A stretch of DNA of 64,000 nt from Ignavibacteria bacterium UBA7675 (GTDB lineage: Bacteria > Bacteroidota > Ignavibacteria > Kapaibacteriales > UB7675): positions 61,803 to 125,802 of the forward strand of contig DLHF01000044.1 of the NCBI GenBank assembly GCA_002483085.1. The letters are read 5' to 3'. Both the position numbers and the translations under genes were made by a program. Below, piece by piece: positions 8,914 to 17,381 of this stretch. The notes under the pieces were generated by a model. That model searched no databases. It had not been told where the DNA came from and saw only the letters and a program-made list of their open reading frames with translations. How positions within the stretch are numbered: the first letter of the stretch is position 1; each line of letters starts with the position of its first letter.

Positions 8914-10256
8914 TCGCTGTTGTCCAGCGCTGCACGGGCGGCGACAACACCGCTTTGGCAGGCGCCTTCGATAGTAGCGGGCAGGCCTGTATTTGTCCAG
9001 TCGCCTGCGAGAAAAAAGCCTTTTACTGCTGTTTGCGCCGGTGGTCGAATCAGATCGGTCTCGGGAGTAGCGCGCATAGTAGCTTGCTTTTCCTTAATAA
9101 CCTGCGAGTGCAAAAGCCGTGCTCCTCGTGCTTCGGGGAATGCGCGTTCGAGTTCCTTGATACAGAGCTGTACTACATCCTGCGTGGATTCCGTAGCGAG
9201 CGTATCTGCTGCGCTTACAGTAAGCGCCACATGGCCGGGATAGCGCTCGCGTATGTCCTTTGGGGTATCGCACAAGAGGCGGCGGTTGAACACCCACTGG
9301 ATGGTTGTGCCAAGCATGGCATAGAACGTACCCGGCAGAAAATTGCGGTCGAACCACAGATAGACCGAGACAATAGGCGAATAGCTAATAAGCGGAGCTA
9401 TCGCTGCGATTTCTGGCAGTACATCGCCGGATGGAGGCAGTAGCCGGGCGAGCGCACGGGGCGGGATGCACGATATAATTGTGTTGGCTTCGATGGCACC
9501 GTCGGGAGTTATTGCGCCGCGAACGCTGCCATGATCGAACACTATTGCATCTACTGGGGTGTGGATAATCGAGCCGTTGTGCTGGGCCAGCCACTCTGGA
9601 AAGGGGGCTATAAGCTCTGATAATCCGGCGGCTGGGAAGAGCAACTGCGACGACTTTGCATCGGCAAAGATGGCGCGCTGGAGCACTTCCACGAGCAGCC
9701 GAGCCGAAGCATCTTTGGGATGAGCATTGAGCGTAGCGAGGACAATTGGCTCCCAAAAACGCGAGATCATACGCTGCGGCTGGTGGTAGCGCACAAGAAA
9801 ATCTTGCACTGATTCCGTGCGCGGACGGGCGATCTTGTACTCTACGAGAAGAGCGAGCTGCACTGCGCGGAATTTATCGGCTGCCGAAAGGCCGGAAAGC
9901 CTTAGCAGGCCGAGAGCCGTACCAGCTTTTCCGGGCAGATGCGATGTGTCGAAAGCGTGAACAGTACCGTCGGGGTCGGTGAAATCTACGCGCATGCGCG
10001 GTTGTGCAGCCAGCAGATGCCGGGTACCGAGCACATCGAACAGCGATAGGGCATGAGTGTAGCAGCCCATCAGAAGATGCTGCCCATTGTCGATTACCTC
10101 GCCCGTTTCCCTGTCTACAAACGACCGAGCGCGGCCACCGATATAAGCCCGTGGTTCTGCCAGAATAGTTTTTTTTCCGTGCCGCGCAAGCTCTACCGCC
10201 GCCGCTATTCCAGCAAAGCCGCCACCTATGACAATACAATCTGTTTTTTTATCCAT
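8910..10256 (-). CDS. hpnE: Hydroxysqualene dehydroxylase, squalene-associated FAD-dependent enzyme
   Basis: The 448-residue flavoprotein opens with the FAD-binding motif IVIGGGFAGIAAAVELARHG and the GGRARSF segment, then NGQHLLMGCY, and closes with FFLAGDWTNTGLPATIEGA, the C-terminal FAD-contact region. This pattern and length match HpnE, which completes squalene formation from presqualene diphosphate (HpnC, HpnD, HpnE route) for hopanoid synthesis. HpnC, HpnD and the cyclase are not in this window, so related amine-oxidase or phytoene-desaturase-like enzymes remain an alternative. Translation starts at ATG 10256; the gene overlaps the end of the convergent AsmA-like gene by 4 bases. Confidence 0.82.
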   Translation of the reverse strand: MDKKTDCIVIGGGFAGIAAAVELARHGKKTILAEPRAYIGGRARSFVDRETGEVIDNGQHLLMGCYTHALSLFDVLGTRHLLAAQPRMRVDFTDPDGTVHAFDTSHLPGKAGTALGLLRLSGLSAADKFRAVQLALLVEYKIARPRTESVQDFLVRYHQPQRMISRFWEPIVLATLNAHPKDASARLLVEVLQRAIFADAKSSQLLFPAAGLSELIAPFPEWLAQHNGSIIHTPVDAIVFDHGSVRGAITPDGAIEANTIISCIPPRALARLLPPSGDVLPEIAAIAPLISYSPIVSVYLWFDRNFLPGTFYAMLGTTIQWVFNRRLLCDTPKDIRERYPGHVALTVSAADTLATESTQDVVQLCIKELERAFPEARGARLLHSQVIKEKQATMRATPETDLIRPPAQTAVKGFFLAGDWTNTGLPATIEGACQSGVVAARAALDNSD

Positions 10257-10373
10257 TCGTCTTTACCGCCTATTGCGCCCAATAACGGACAAAAGAGAGC
10301 TCTATTGCCGTTTCGGCACAGCAAAAGCCTTGCACGCTGTGTAGGCTGCCCGGATGCTGTACATCAGCAAATA

Positions 10374-10406
10374 TTTTCCGCTTCTCGGTAAACATGTTTA
10401 TATTTG
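10374..10406 (+). promoter_or_regulatory. Bacteroidota-type promoter before tRNA-Leu
   Basis: TATATTTG at 10399-10406 matches the -7 consensus TAnnTTTG. TTTT at 10374-10377, 21 bases upstream, matches three of four bases of the -33 box TTTG. The tRNA begins 31 bases further on. The promoter could also serve the trigger factor gene. Confidence 0.5.
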
Positions 10407-10436
10407 CGGTTTACTTGCCGCTCGAATTATCTTTTT

Positions 10437-10518
10437 GCGGACGTGGCGAAATTGGCAGACGCGCCAGACTTAGGATCTGGTGGGGAAACCCGTGGGAGTT
10501 CAAGTCTCCCCGTCCGCA
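10437..10518 (+). tRNA. tRNA-Leu (anticodon UAG)
   Basis: The acceptor arms GCGGACG (10437-10443) and CGTCCGC (10511-10517) pair fully, with discriminator A at 10518. The anticodon arm is CCAGA, loop CTTAGGA, TCTGG, giving anticodon TAG. A long variable arm (GGGGAAACCCG region) and the T-arm GGGAGTTCAAGTCTCCC mark a class II leucine tRNA. CCA is not encoded. Confidence 0.96.
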
Positions 10519-10562
10519 CTTGCAAAGTATATTTTTGTGTCATTCATATTAAGGACTTTTCC

Positions 10563-11900
10563 TTGGAAACGCAATTCAGGACTCTTGAAGGTTGCAAGCG
10601 CGAAGCTGTTATCGAATTGACGAAAACCGATCTGATACCTCACTTTGAGGAAGCATACCGCAAGGCGCAACCCGAAATCGAAGTAAAGGGATTTCGCAAG
10701 GGCAAAGTGCCCATTAATATCATCAAACAGAAATTCGGTAAGCAGATTGAGAACAATGCGATAGAGGACATCGCCAGCGCGGTGTTTTCGGAACTCGTTC
10801 GCGAAAACGGTGTTCGCCCTATCGGCCAGCCGAGCCTGACCGATCTGGAACGCAATCCAGAGGGCGGTATCAAAATTACCGTTGCCTATGAAGTCCTGCC
10901 TGAGTTTGAACTGGGCGAGTACCGTGGCTTGATCGTCGACAAACCGATCCATACAGTAAATGGCGAAGAAGTGGACGGCGAGATCAACCGTATTCTCATT
11001 GAGAACGGTACATTAGAAGACGCCGAGCAAGTAGATGGCGATACGTCTGTTGCTACAGTGCTGTTCCGCAAGCTCGATACGGAAACAGGCCTGCCGCTGC
11101 TCGGTGGCGAAAGCGAGAGCCTGGAAGTATTCCTCGGCAATCGCAATATCGATTCGGAACTGAAAGCCTCGCTGCTCAATACAAAAATAGGCGATAGCTT
11201 TACCTATAGCGCAAAAGAGCCGAATGGCGATAAACGCCTCCCTTTTCATGCTTCCGTTACGAAAGTGCAACGCGTAGTTCCTGCTGAGTTTACAAACGAC
11301 TTTGTAGAGAACATGACACAGGGAAGCCTGACCTCTACCGAAGAACTGCGCGATGAGATTGACCGCCAGCTTCGCCAGATTTGGGACAACAAAAGCCGCC
11401 AAGCGCTCGACGATGCTTTAGTAGGCAAACTGCTGGAAGCTCATACATTTGATGTGCCATCGACTCTGGTAAGCGAAGTGATGATGTCCTATGTAGAAGA
11501 TCTGAAACAACGCCAGTCTGATAAAAAACTGCCGAAAGGTTTCGATCTGCAGCGCTTTGGACAGCAGATGCTTCCACTGGCAGTGCAAACTGCAAAGTGG
11601 ATGATTATCCGCGAGCGCATTATCGAAGCTGAAAGCCTCAAAGTTGAAGAAGACGATATAGAGCGGTTTATCGAGGGCTTGCCCAATATCCAGATTGATA
11701 CGGATCAACTGCGCTCCTTCGTAGAGAACGACGCTCAAGTGCAAAGCCGTATCCTCGGTGAAAAAGCCCTTGATGTCGTGCGCGATTACGCTGTGATTAC
11801 AGAAGTGGAAGACGTGAACGCTCAGCTCCACGACCACGATCATGACCACGAGCATGACCACGAGCATGATCATGACCACGAGCATGACCATCATCATTGA
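10563..11900 (+). CDS. tig: Trigger factor with a His/Asp/Glu-rich C-terminal tail
   Basis: Ribosome-associated chaperone and peptidyl-prolyl isomerase acting on nascent chains. The 445-residue product has the ribosome-binding segment with the signature GFRKGKVP (residues about 40-47), the FKBP-like domain around 150-250, and the helical C-terminal chaperone region. I choose TTG at 10563 because AAGGA at 10551-10555 lies 7 bases upstream and the product then starts at the family's usual place; upstream in-frame sequence would run back through tRNA-Leu. The last ~25 residues are almost only His, Asp and Glu (HDHDHDHEHDHEHD), a likely metal-binding tail. The gene heads the classical tig-clpP-clpX order; the gap to clpP is 114 bases. 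Confidence 0.93.
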   Translation: METQFRTLEGCKREAVIELTKTDLIPHFEEAYRKAQPEIEVKGFRKGKVPINIIKQKFGKQIENNAIEDIASAVFSELVRENGVRPIGQPSLTDLERNPEGGIKITVAYEVLPEFELGEYRGLIVDKPIHTVNGEEVDGEINRILIENGTLEDAEQVDGDTSVATVLFRKLDTETGLPLLGGESESLEVFLGNRNIDSELKASLLNTKIGDSFTYSAKEPNGDKRLPFHASVTKVQRVVPAEFTNDFVENMTQGSLTSTEELRDEIDRQLRQIWDNKSRQALDDALVGKLLEAHTFDVPSTLVSEVMMSYVEDLKQRQSDKKLPKGFDLQRFGQQMLPLAVQTAKWMIIRERIIEAESLKVEEDDIERFIEGLPNIQIDTDQLRSFVENDAQVQSRILGEKALDVVRDYAVITEVEDVNAQLHDHDHDHEHDHEHDHDHEHDHHH

Positions 11901-12014
11901 TAGTACACTCGCCGAAAATTGTTCGGGTGGCCTGTATCAGTGAAATAAAAACCGCTGCTGTTCTTCATAGCTCAAAGAACGGTTGTTTTTCATATCAAGA
12001 ACAAGGATTTTGCG

Positions 12015-12644
12015 ATGTACAACCAAATTGTTCCCTATGTAATTGAGCAGACAAGCAGGGGGGAGCGCGCTTACGATATTTACTCGCGTCTCCTGAAAGA
12101 GCGTATTATTTTTCTGGGATCGGCTATTGATGATCACATTGCCAGCCTCGTGGTGGCCCAATTGTTGTTCCTCGAAAGCGAGGATCCGCAAAAGGACATT
12201 CATCTGTATGTCAATTCTCCGGGTGGTAGTGTAACAGCAGGGCTGGCTATTTATGATACGATGCAGCACATTCGTTCGGATGTAAGCACTATATGCGTTG
12301 GTATGGCAGCTTCGATGGCCCAAGTACTTCTGTGTGCAGGAGCCAAAGGCAAAAGATTTGCTCTGCCGCATTCGCGCATTATGATGCACCAGCCGCTGGG
12401 TGGCACGCAGGGACAGGCTTCCGACATCGAAATTTATACAAAAGAGATGTTGCGTATCCGCGATACCCTGTATGAGATTATTAGCAGGCACTCTGGCGTC
12501 GATGTGGAAACAATCAAAAAAGATGCCGACCGCGATAAATACATGACTCCCGAAGAAGCCCTGAGCTACGGTCTGATCGATAAGGTGATGACGCGTATCG
12601 ACGAGGGTAGTGCTAAAGCAGACAGCAAAGACAAAGAAGAATAA
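12015..12644 (+). CDS. clpP: ATP-dependent Clp protease proteolytic subunit
   Basis: Serine peptidase that forms the double-heptamer chamber of the Clp protease. The 209-residue protein shows the catalytic triad: Ser100 in GMAASMAQ, His125 in MMHQPLGG and Asp174 in DRDKYM. The substrate-channel motif NSPGGSVTAG is intact. The Ser motif reads SMAQ rather than the usual SMGA, a mild variation. It lies between trigger factor and clpX, as in many bacteria, and probably works with the ClpX encoded next to it. Translation starts at ATG 12015. Confidence 0.97.
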   Translation: MYNQIVPYVIEQTSRGERAYDIYSRLLKERIIFLGSAIDDHIASLVVAQLLFLESEDPQKDIHLYVNSPGGSVTAGLAIYDTMQHIRSDVSTICVGMAASMAQVLLCAGAKGKRFALPHSRIMMHQPLGGTQGQASDIEIYTKEMLRIRDTLYEIISRHSGVDVETIKKDADRDKYMTPEEALSYGLIDKVMTRIDEGSAKADSKDKEE

Positions 12645-12687
12645 GCTGTCGGAGTCGGTGCGGCGTTCCGCCGCGACAAGTAGAACA

Positions 12688-12734
12688 ACGCGGACGTTGT
12701 GAGAGCTTCTCATACGTCCGCGTATTTTCATTTA
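12688..12734 (+). terminator. Terminator-like hairpin between clpP and clpX
   Basis: ACGCGGACGT (12688-12697) pairs with ACGTCCGCGT (12714-12723), enclosing a second short stem (TGAGA/TCTCA). A T-rich run (ATTTTCATTT) follows. It could terminate after clpP or attenuate transcription into clpX. Confidence 0.65.
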
Positions 12735-12758
12735 TAAACCCAACCTCATACGTAACAT

Positions 12759-14030
12759 ATGAACAATCAGGGTGGACGGTATACGGAAGAAATCCACTGC
12801 TCGTTCTGCGGCAGGTCGTCGAGCGAAGTAACGAGCATGATAGCCGGACCAAATGTATATATATGCGATATCTGTGTGCAGAATTCTATCGAGATATTGC
12901 GCAATAATACCACAACTTATAAGAACCGCCAGACGCAGAAGCAGAAGCTGATGAAGCCGTCGCAGATCAAACAGGCGCTCGACGAGTATGTGATAGGCCA
13001 GGATGTAGCAAAACAAGTGCTCTCTGTTGCTGTGTATAACCACTATAAGCGCATTGAGTCTCAAGATATGCTCGGTGCATTCGACGATGTAGAAATTGAA
13101 AAAAGCAATATTCTTTTGCTCGGCCCTACCGGTACGGGAAAAACTCTGCTGGCGCAAACTCTTGCCCGTATTCTCGATGTGCCGTTTGTTATCGCTGATG
13201 CTACAACGCTTACAGAGGCTGGATATGTAGGCGATGACGTCGAGACCGTGCTCGCTCACCTGCTGCAAAACGCCGATTTTAATGTGGAACGCGCTGAACG
13301 CGGTATCGTGTATATCGACGAAATCGACAAGGTTGCGCGCAAAAGCGATTCGCCTAGTATCACACGCGATGTCTCCGGCGAAGGCGTGCAGCAAGCTCTT
13401 CTTAAGCTGCTAGAGGGAACTACTGCCGGTGTGCCCCCGCGTGGTGGCCGAAAGCATCCCGAACAACCGCTTATTAATGTTAATACGAAAAATATTCTGT
13501 TTATCTGTGGTGGTGCATTCGATGGGCTGGAGAAGATCATTGCCCGCAGGCTGCGCACCAGCACAATTGGGTTTATGACACAGGTGGACAACCGTGTCGA
13601 AGAAGATGTGGCGCTGTTCTTCAATGCCGAACCCGAAGACCTGATGCGCTTTGGCTTTATTCCCGAATTTATTGGTCGTATGCCGGTGACAGCGCCTCTG
13701 CACGCTCTTACCAATGAAGCGATGATCGATATTTTGTCCAATCCCAAGAACGCACTCGTAAAGCAGTACAAAAAACTGTTCCTGCTGGAAGGGATCGAGT
13801 TGGAAATTGAGCCCGAAGCTCTCCAGGAGATTGTGAATAAGGCGAAGGTTCGCAAAACAGGTGCCCGTGGTCTGCGAAGCATCATGGAAGAAGTGATGAT
13901 CCCAATCATGTATAAAATTCCCGATATGCAGGGAGTGCAGAAATGCGTGATTACCAGCGAAGTTGTCACCTCTAAAGCAGCCCCGCACTATATCAGCGCT
14001 GAAGGGACATACCAGAAAAATGCGTCGTGA
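12759..14030 (+). CDS. clpX: ATP-dependent Clp protease ATP-binding subunit ClpX
   Basis: AAA+ unfoldase that feeds substrates to ClpP. The 423-residue protein has the N-terminal zinc-binding domain (CSFCGRSS and CDICVQ, residues about 14-45), Walker A GPTGTGKT, Walker B IVYIDEIDK, the pore loop GYVGDDVE, the ClpP-docking IGF loop (STIGFMTQ) and the sensor region RKTGARGLRSI. The length is typical. It is the last gene of the tig-clpP-clpX group, 114 bases behind clpP, with a possible attenuator hairpin in that gap. Confidence 0.98.
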   Translation: MNNQGGRYTEEIHCSFCGRSSSEVTSMIAGPNVYICDICVQNSIEILRNNTTTYKNRQTQKQKLMKPSQIKQALDEYVIGQDVAKQVLSVAVYNHYKRIESQDMLGAFDDVEIEKSNILLLGPTGTGKTLLAQTLARILDVPFVIADATTLTEAGYVGDDVETVLAHLLQNADFNVERAERGIVYIDEIDKVARKSDSPSITRDVSGEGVQQALLKLLEGTTAGVPPRGGRKHPEQPLINVNTKNILFICGGAFDGLEKIIARRLRTSTIGFMTQVDNRVEEDVALFFNAEPEDLMRFGFIPEFIGRMPVTAPLHALTNEAMIDILSNPKNALVKQYKKLFLLEGIELEIEPEALQEIVNKAKVRKTGARGLRSIMEEVMIPIMYKIPDMQGVQKCVITSEVVTSKAAPHYISAEGTYQKNAS

Positions 14031-14074
14031 TGTACTGAAGATTTTGCTGCAAGAGCCTGAAGTGCTATGAGCTT

Positions 14075-14140
14075 GAGCGCTTCGGCCTCTGTGGAGCACT
14101 TCGGTCTTCGCACCGCGCAGCACCATCGCCGCGTGGTCGT
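14075..14140 (+). repeat. Dispersed intergenic repeat, copy E (left module only)
   Basis: GAGCGCTTCGGCCTCTG, then GGTCTTCGCACCGCGCAGCAC and CGCCGCGTGG, match the left modules of copies B, D and F. The right-hand GCGACCGGTGAC part is absent here. It sits between clpX and the convergent gene at 14307. Confidence 0.65.
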
Positions 14141-14241
14141 TCAGCCAAAATCGCTACAGGGGAAAACTATGTGCAGACAAGGGCGAACGGTACAACGACA
14201 TGCCCGTATTCTTGTTGCCGCTGAACATACGACTTTATAAC

Positions 14242-14280
14242 AAAACGGTCTTCCCGACATTCAGGAAGACCGTTTTATTT
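14242..14280. terminator. Bidirectional terminator between convergent genes
   Basis: AAAACGGTCTTCC (14242-14254) and GGAAGACCGTTTT (14264-14276) form a 13-bp perfect stem with A-tract and T-tract on the two sides. It can serve both clpX (plus) and the unknown gene at 14307 (minus). Confidence 0.85.
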
Positions 14281-14306
14281 TGCTCTATTGCTATGCCGTG
14301 CTTGGC

Positions 14307-14642
14307 TTAGCTGGCAGTCGTGTCCGGTTCATTGGGTTCCGCTATTACAATCCAGTCGGGCGCTACAGCCTCGTAGGGGGCGTAGATGCTGTTGGTGTCA
14401 ACCGGCAGGACATCAAATCCTGTCTTGTCGAGTTCTTTTTCGATAGGCCGCGCCATATCGCGTCGCACAAGGTACGACCGGGCTCGTTTGTTTTCCACGT
14501 CCTCCAGCCGCGTAGCTGCGGCGAAGACAGCCTGAGCCATACTATAGTGGGCGAGATCCCAGAAGTCGTCGAGGCGTGCAAAGAAATCGCTATCAGTTTC
14601 GCCTGCGTTGGAAAGCACCTGTACACAAAGAAGTTCGTTCAT
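14307..14642 (-). CDS. Unrecognised 111-residue protein behind a sugar transferase
   Basis: I do not recognise this protein. It begins MNELLCVQVLSNAGETDSDF, is acidic, has no signal peptide or membrane segment, and carries a basic central part (NKRARSYLVRRDMARP) followed by an acidic C-terminus ending NEPDTTAS. Codon use looks like that of the neighbours and the frame ends at a strong bidirectional terminator. The start lies 19 bases behind the stop of the sugar transferase gene, so the two are probably co-transcribed; whether they act together is not shown. Confidence 0.65.
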   Translation of the reverse strand: MNELLCVQVLSNAGETDSDFFARLDDFWDLAHYSMAQAVFAAATRLEDVENKRARSYLVRRDMARPIEKELDKTGFDVLPVDTNSIYAPYEAVAPDWIVIAEPNEPDTTAS

Positions 14643-14661
14643 ACCTTAGTAGTTTACCGGA

Positions 14662-15384
14662 TTACCGTGCTCCTTTGCCGCTGATAACAACCGGAATGGT
14701 TTTGAGAAGAAGTTTAAGATCGAGCCATAACGACCATTGTTCAACATAGTCTACATCCATTTGCAAACGTCGTTCATCCATAATAGAATTTCTGCCAGAC
14801 ACCTGCCAGATACAAGTCATACCAGGGCGCATCTGGAGGCGACGGGCCTGCCAGCGGAAAGTTTTTTCGTGCTCAAACAGCGAAAGAGGGCGGGGCCCAA
14901 CAAGGCTCATATTGCCCCGAAGAACATTGAAGAGCTGCGGAAGTTCGTCGATGCTCGACCGGCGCAAGAACGCACCGAGAGGAGTAACGCGCTCGTCGTT
15001 GGAGTCTTTTACGGCAAAGACACCGTTGACAGTGGTTGGTGTAGAGAACTGGTCGGCGTTGGCGACCATTGTGCGGAACTTGTACACAGTGATCACTCTT
15101 CCATGCAGACCTGCGCGCTTGTGTTTAAAGATCACACGGCCCGGCGAGGTAAGTTTGATGAGTGCAGCCACGACCAGCAGCAGAGGCGAGAGCAGCAGAA
15201 TACACAGCAAAGAGGCAACAGCATCAAAAATGTGCTTTACTACGAGCTGTACGGGCCGGCTGGGCACCGTTGCAAGTGCTTGTGCAGCAGGGTCGAAGCG
15301 AGAATGGAAAGATTCGGTATAAGCGGATTGTTCACTGAACTGAGCATGATCCGTCATACTTACTTGTTCTGTTGATTGCAGCAT
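14662..15384 (-). CDS. Undecaprenyl-phosphate sugar-phosphate transferase (WbaP/WcaJ-like, catalytic half)
   Basis: Membrane enzyme of the bacterial sugar transferase family, which starts exopolysaccharide or O-antigen units by moving a sugar phosphate onto undecaprenyl phosphate. The 240-residue protein has one membrane segment (about residues 40-65, LLCILLLSPLLLVVAALI), then the conserved core: FKHKRAGLHGR, YKFRTM, SSIDELPQLFNVLRG, MSLVGPRPL, RPGMTCIWQVSGRN and DVDYVEQWSL. The N-terminal multi-span domain of the large members is missing. I start at ATG 15384, which has AGGGG a few bases upstream; the frame is open to 15600, but that extension has no family character. No other polysaccharide gene is nearby. 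Confidence 0.88.
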   Translation of the reverse strand: MLQSTEQVSMTDHAQFSEQSAYTESFHSRFDPAAQALATVPSRPVQLVVKHIFDAVASLLCILLLSPLLLVVAALIKLTSPGRVIFKHKRAGLHGRVITVYKFRTMVANADQFSTPTTVNGVFAVKDSNDERVTPLGAFLRRSSIDELPQLFNVLRGNMSLVGPRPLSLFEHEKTFRWQARRLQMRPGMTCIWQVSGRNSIMDERRLQMDVDYVEQWSLWLDLKLLLKTIPVVISGKGAR

Positions 15385-15635
15385 ACTACCCCTGATGAAT
15401 GTACATGATTCGACGCTATGAACATGATTCAATCGAGTAACGAATTGCCCATGAGCAGCACAAGCAAGTAAGTAATGGATGAACACTGAAACCCTGTCGC
15501 CCGGTACTCCGTTTTCCTTCCGCAGCCGATTGTCGACGGGTGTATTATATAGAAAAATGGTACAATATTTTCTTCCAGGATTCTTCTGTTGTCTGAACAA
15601 TTGCCGCCCGGCGGCTTTATTTAGGTTTTACTATT

Positions 15636-16280
15636 ATGACTATGCCCTTCTTTTCTTCTGCCATTCGGCTTTTTGTGCTTATTGCCGCTGTTGTTGGCAC
15701 TGCTGTTGCTGTTGCGCCTCCACGCGATGCGGAGTCTGTTTTTCAGGCAATACAGCGTAAGTACAGCGATGCTTCTTCGATGCAGGTCGTTTTTGCGCAG
15801 AAGGACAATCCTTCTATTACTGGTAAGCTGACAGTAAAGCGCGACAACAAATTTATAATTGAACTGGACGACCGCATTGTAATCTGCAACGGCTCGACGA
15901 TGTGGAACTACACACCATCAAAGAACAAAGTCATCGTAAGCAAGTACATTGATGGCAGCGACGCCATCTCTCCGCAAAAGCTTTTCATGTCATTTCCTAA
16001 AACCTATGTGCCTTCTCTGCTGCGCGAGAACCGCTCGACAGGCGAGGATTACGTTGTATTGGCGCTCAAGCCGAAAAATCAGCAGGCGGTTGTCGGCGGG
16101 CTGCAAAAGATCACAATGAAGCTTTCGCCGAGGACACTGGAAATTGCTGAACTGGAAATCTTTGACGGCTCAAATGTACGCGGTTGGGTTATTTCCGGTT
16201 TGAAAACTGATATCAGTGTCTCCGACAGTGATTTCGAGTTCAAACCTACGGACGATATCCGCGTAATTGATCTGCGCTGA
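15636..16280 (+). CDS. lolA: Outer-membrane lipoprotein carrier LolA-like protein
   Basis: Periplasmic chaperone candidate of the LolA family, which carries lipoproteins from the inner to the outer membrane. The 214-residue product has a signal peptide (hydrophobic stretch to about residue 26, VVGTAVAVA) and then the LolA pattern: an N-terminal helix (AESVFQAIQRKYSDASSMQVVFAQ), repeated beta strands, GSTMWNYTPSKNKVIV and DGSDAISPQKLFMSF. An ATG at 15642 is an alternative start. The gene is convergent with the response regulator gene at 16430 and divergent from the sugar transferase. Confidence 0.82.
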   Translation: MTMPFFSSAIRLFVLIAAVVGTAVAVAPPRDAESVFQAIQRKYSDASSMQVVFAQKDNPSITGKLTVKRDNKFIIELDDRIVICNGSTMWNYTPSKNKVIVSKYIDGSDAISPQKLFMSFPKTYVPSLLRENRSTGEDYVVLALKPKNQQAVVGGLQKITMKLSPRTLEIAELEIFDGSNVRGWVISGLKTDISVSDSDFEFKPTDDIRVIDLR

Positions 16281-16429
16281 GCGTAGTAGAGGTTGGACGA
16301 TAGGCTCTGGATATGGAAAAGAGAACCACTGAAGAACGGTATTTGTATTACCGAGACTTAACACGGCGCTAAACTTACATGAAGTAGAGAAAAAAATCAA
16401 TACCCATTTACAAATAAGTGAGTGATTTT

Positions 16430-17041
16430 TTACTTAATCTCTTTGAAGAGCAGTTCCTTGATAGCTTGTACCTGTCGTTGATTGCTCTCTTCCTGGTAGC
16501 GTTTTGTCGCTTCGGCTGTGGATGTATGATCTGAACGCTGGGGTTCTTCCTGCTCGGCAGGGCGCGTACCAGATGGCGGCATAGCTTCCGTTTCCGCCAT
16601 CGTATCGGGCTGGAACGGGTTGTTTTGCGGTAGCGGCATCTGCGATTTTTTAGTAATGATGTTCAGCGCTTCGGCTCCGAGAATATGGCGGAGCTTGTCG
16701 AGCACGGTGGCGCGGGTAAATGGCTTGCTGATAAATCCCACAGCTCCCATCTTCACTGCAAGACCGAGATTCTCCGCATCCGACAACGCCGAGATCATAA
16801 TAACGGCGATGTCTTTTGTAGGACGAAGACGTTTAAGCATCTTCAGCGTTAGATGGCCTGATAGCTCAGGCATCATAATATCGAGAAAAATCACAAGGGG
16901 ACGGTGCTCTAATGCAAGAGCAACAGCATCGAACCCATTGGAGGCGATGTAGGTAGTAAAGCCGAATCCTTCCAGTACTTTGGAAATGATTCTCTGCATC
17001 CATACATCATCGTCGATCACAAGAGCCGGATATTCATTCAT
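16430..17041 (-). CDS. CheY-like response regulator receiver protein with a polar C-terminal tail
   Basis: The 203-residue protein starts MNEYPALVIDDDVWMQRI. It shows the receiver-domain residues: the acidic pocket DDD (residues 9-11), the phosphorylation site FLDIMMPELSG, the switch Ser in MISALSD and the Lys of FISKPFT. After about residue 125 there is no output domain, only a Gln/Pro/Glu-rich tail with a basic C-terminal helix (KAIKELLFKEIK). It follows csrA by 16 bases and so may belong with the motB-fliW-csrA group, suggesting a role in motility or chemotaxis, but no partner kinase is visible. ATG 17041 is preferred to an upstream in-frame codon that overlaps csrA. Confidence 0.85.
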   Translation of the reverse strand: MNEYPALVIDDDVWMQRIISKVLEGFGFTTYIASNGFDAVALALEHRPLVIFLDIMMPELSGHLTLKMLKRLRPTKDIAVIMISALSDAENLGLAVKMGAVGFISKPFTRATVLDKLRHILGAEALNIITKKSQMPLPQNNPFQPDTMAETEAMPPSGTRPAEQEEPQRSDHTSTAEATKRYQEESNQRQVQAIKELLFKEIK

Positions 17042-17057
17042 ACATGCTGTTTTCGGA

Positions 17058-17381
17058 TTACACGGAAGATGAAGTATCTTCTGCTGGTTCAGTTGTCGAC
17101 ACCACAAGTGTAGAGCCAGAAAAAGACACCGAGCCGTTTTTTTCACGTGAAGCACGCAGTCCTGACGCCTGAATAGCGTTTTTCAGAGCCGAGATCTCGG
17201 TAGAAGCCGCTTGGCGGTTTACCTCGATAATTTTGTCGTAGATCTCTTTTCTGTGGACAGGTACAGATTTGGGGGCTTCGATACCCAATTTTACAAAGCC
17301 GCGATCGAATCCAAGCACCGTAATCGTGATCGAATTGCCGATCGTAATAGTTTCGCCGATTTTACGCGATAGTACCAGCAT
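17058..17381 (-). CDS. csrA: Carbon storage regulator CsrA with a C-terminal extension
   Basis: Small RNA-binding regulator of translation. Residues 1-60 are canonical: MLVLSRKIGETITIG, GFVKLGIEAPKSVPVHRKEIYDKI. The protein runs to 107 residues, about 40 more than typical, with a Ser/Thr-rich tail. In FliW-dependent systems CsrA blocks flagellin translation and FliW binds the CsrA C-terminal part to relieve this. The start of csrA overlaps the end of fliW by 20 bases, so the pair is translationally coupled. No flagellin gene lies in the window. Confidence 0.95.
   Translation of the reverse strand: MLVLSRKIGETITIGNSITITVLGFDRGFVKLGIEAPKSVPVHRKEIYDKIIEVNRQAASTEISALKNAIQASGLRASREKNGSVSFSGSTLVVSTTEPAEDTSSSV

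Noticed and set aside
11945..11990. Hairpin-like sequence between trigger factor and clpP (AACCG ... CGGTT)
   Set aside because: The stem has a large internal bulge; too weak to call a terminator or attenuator.
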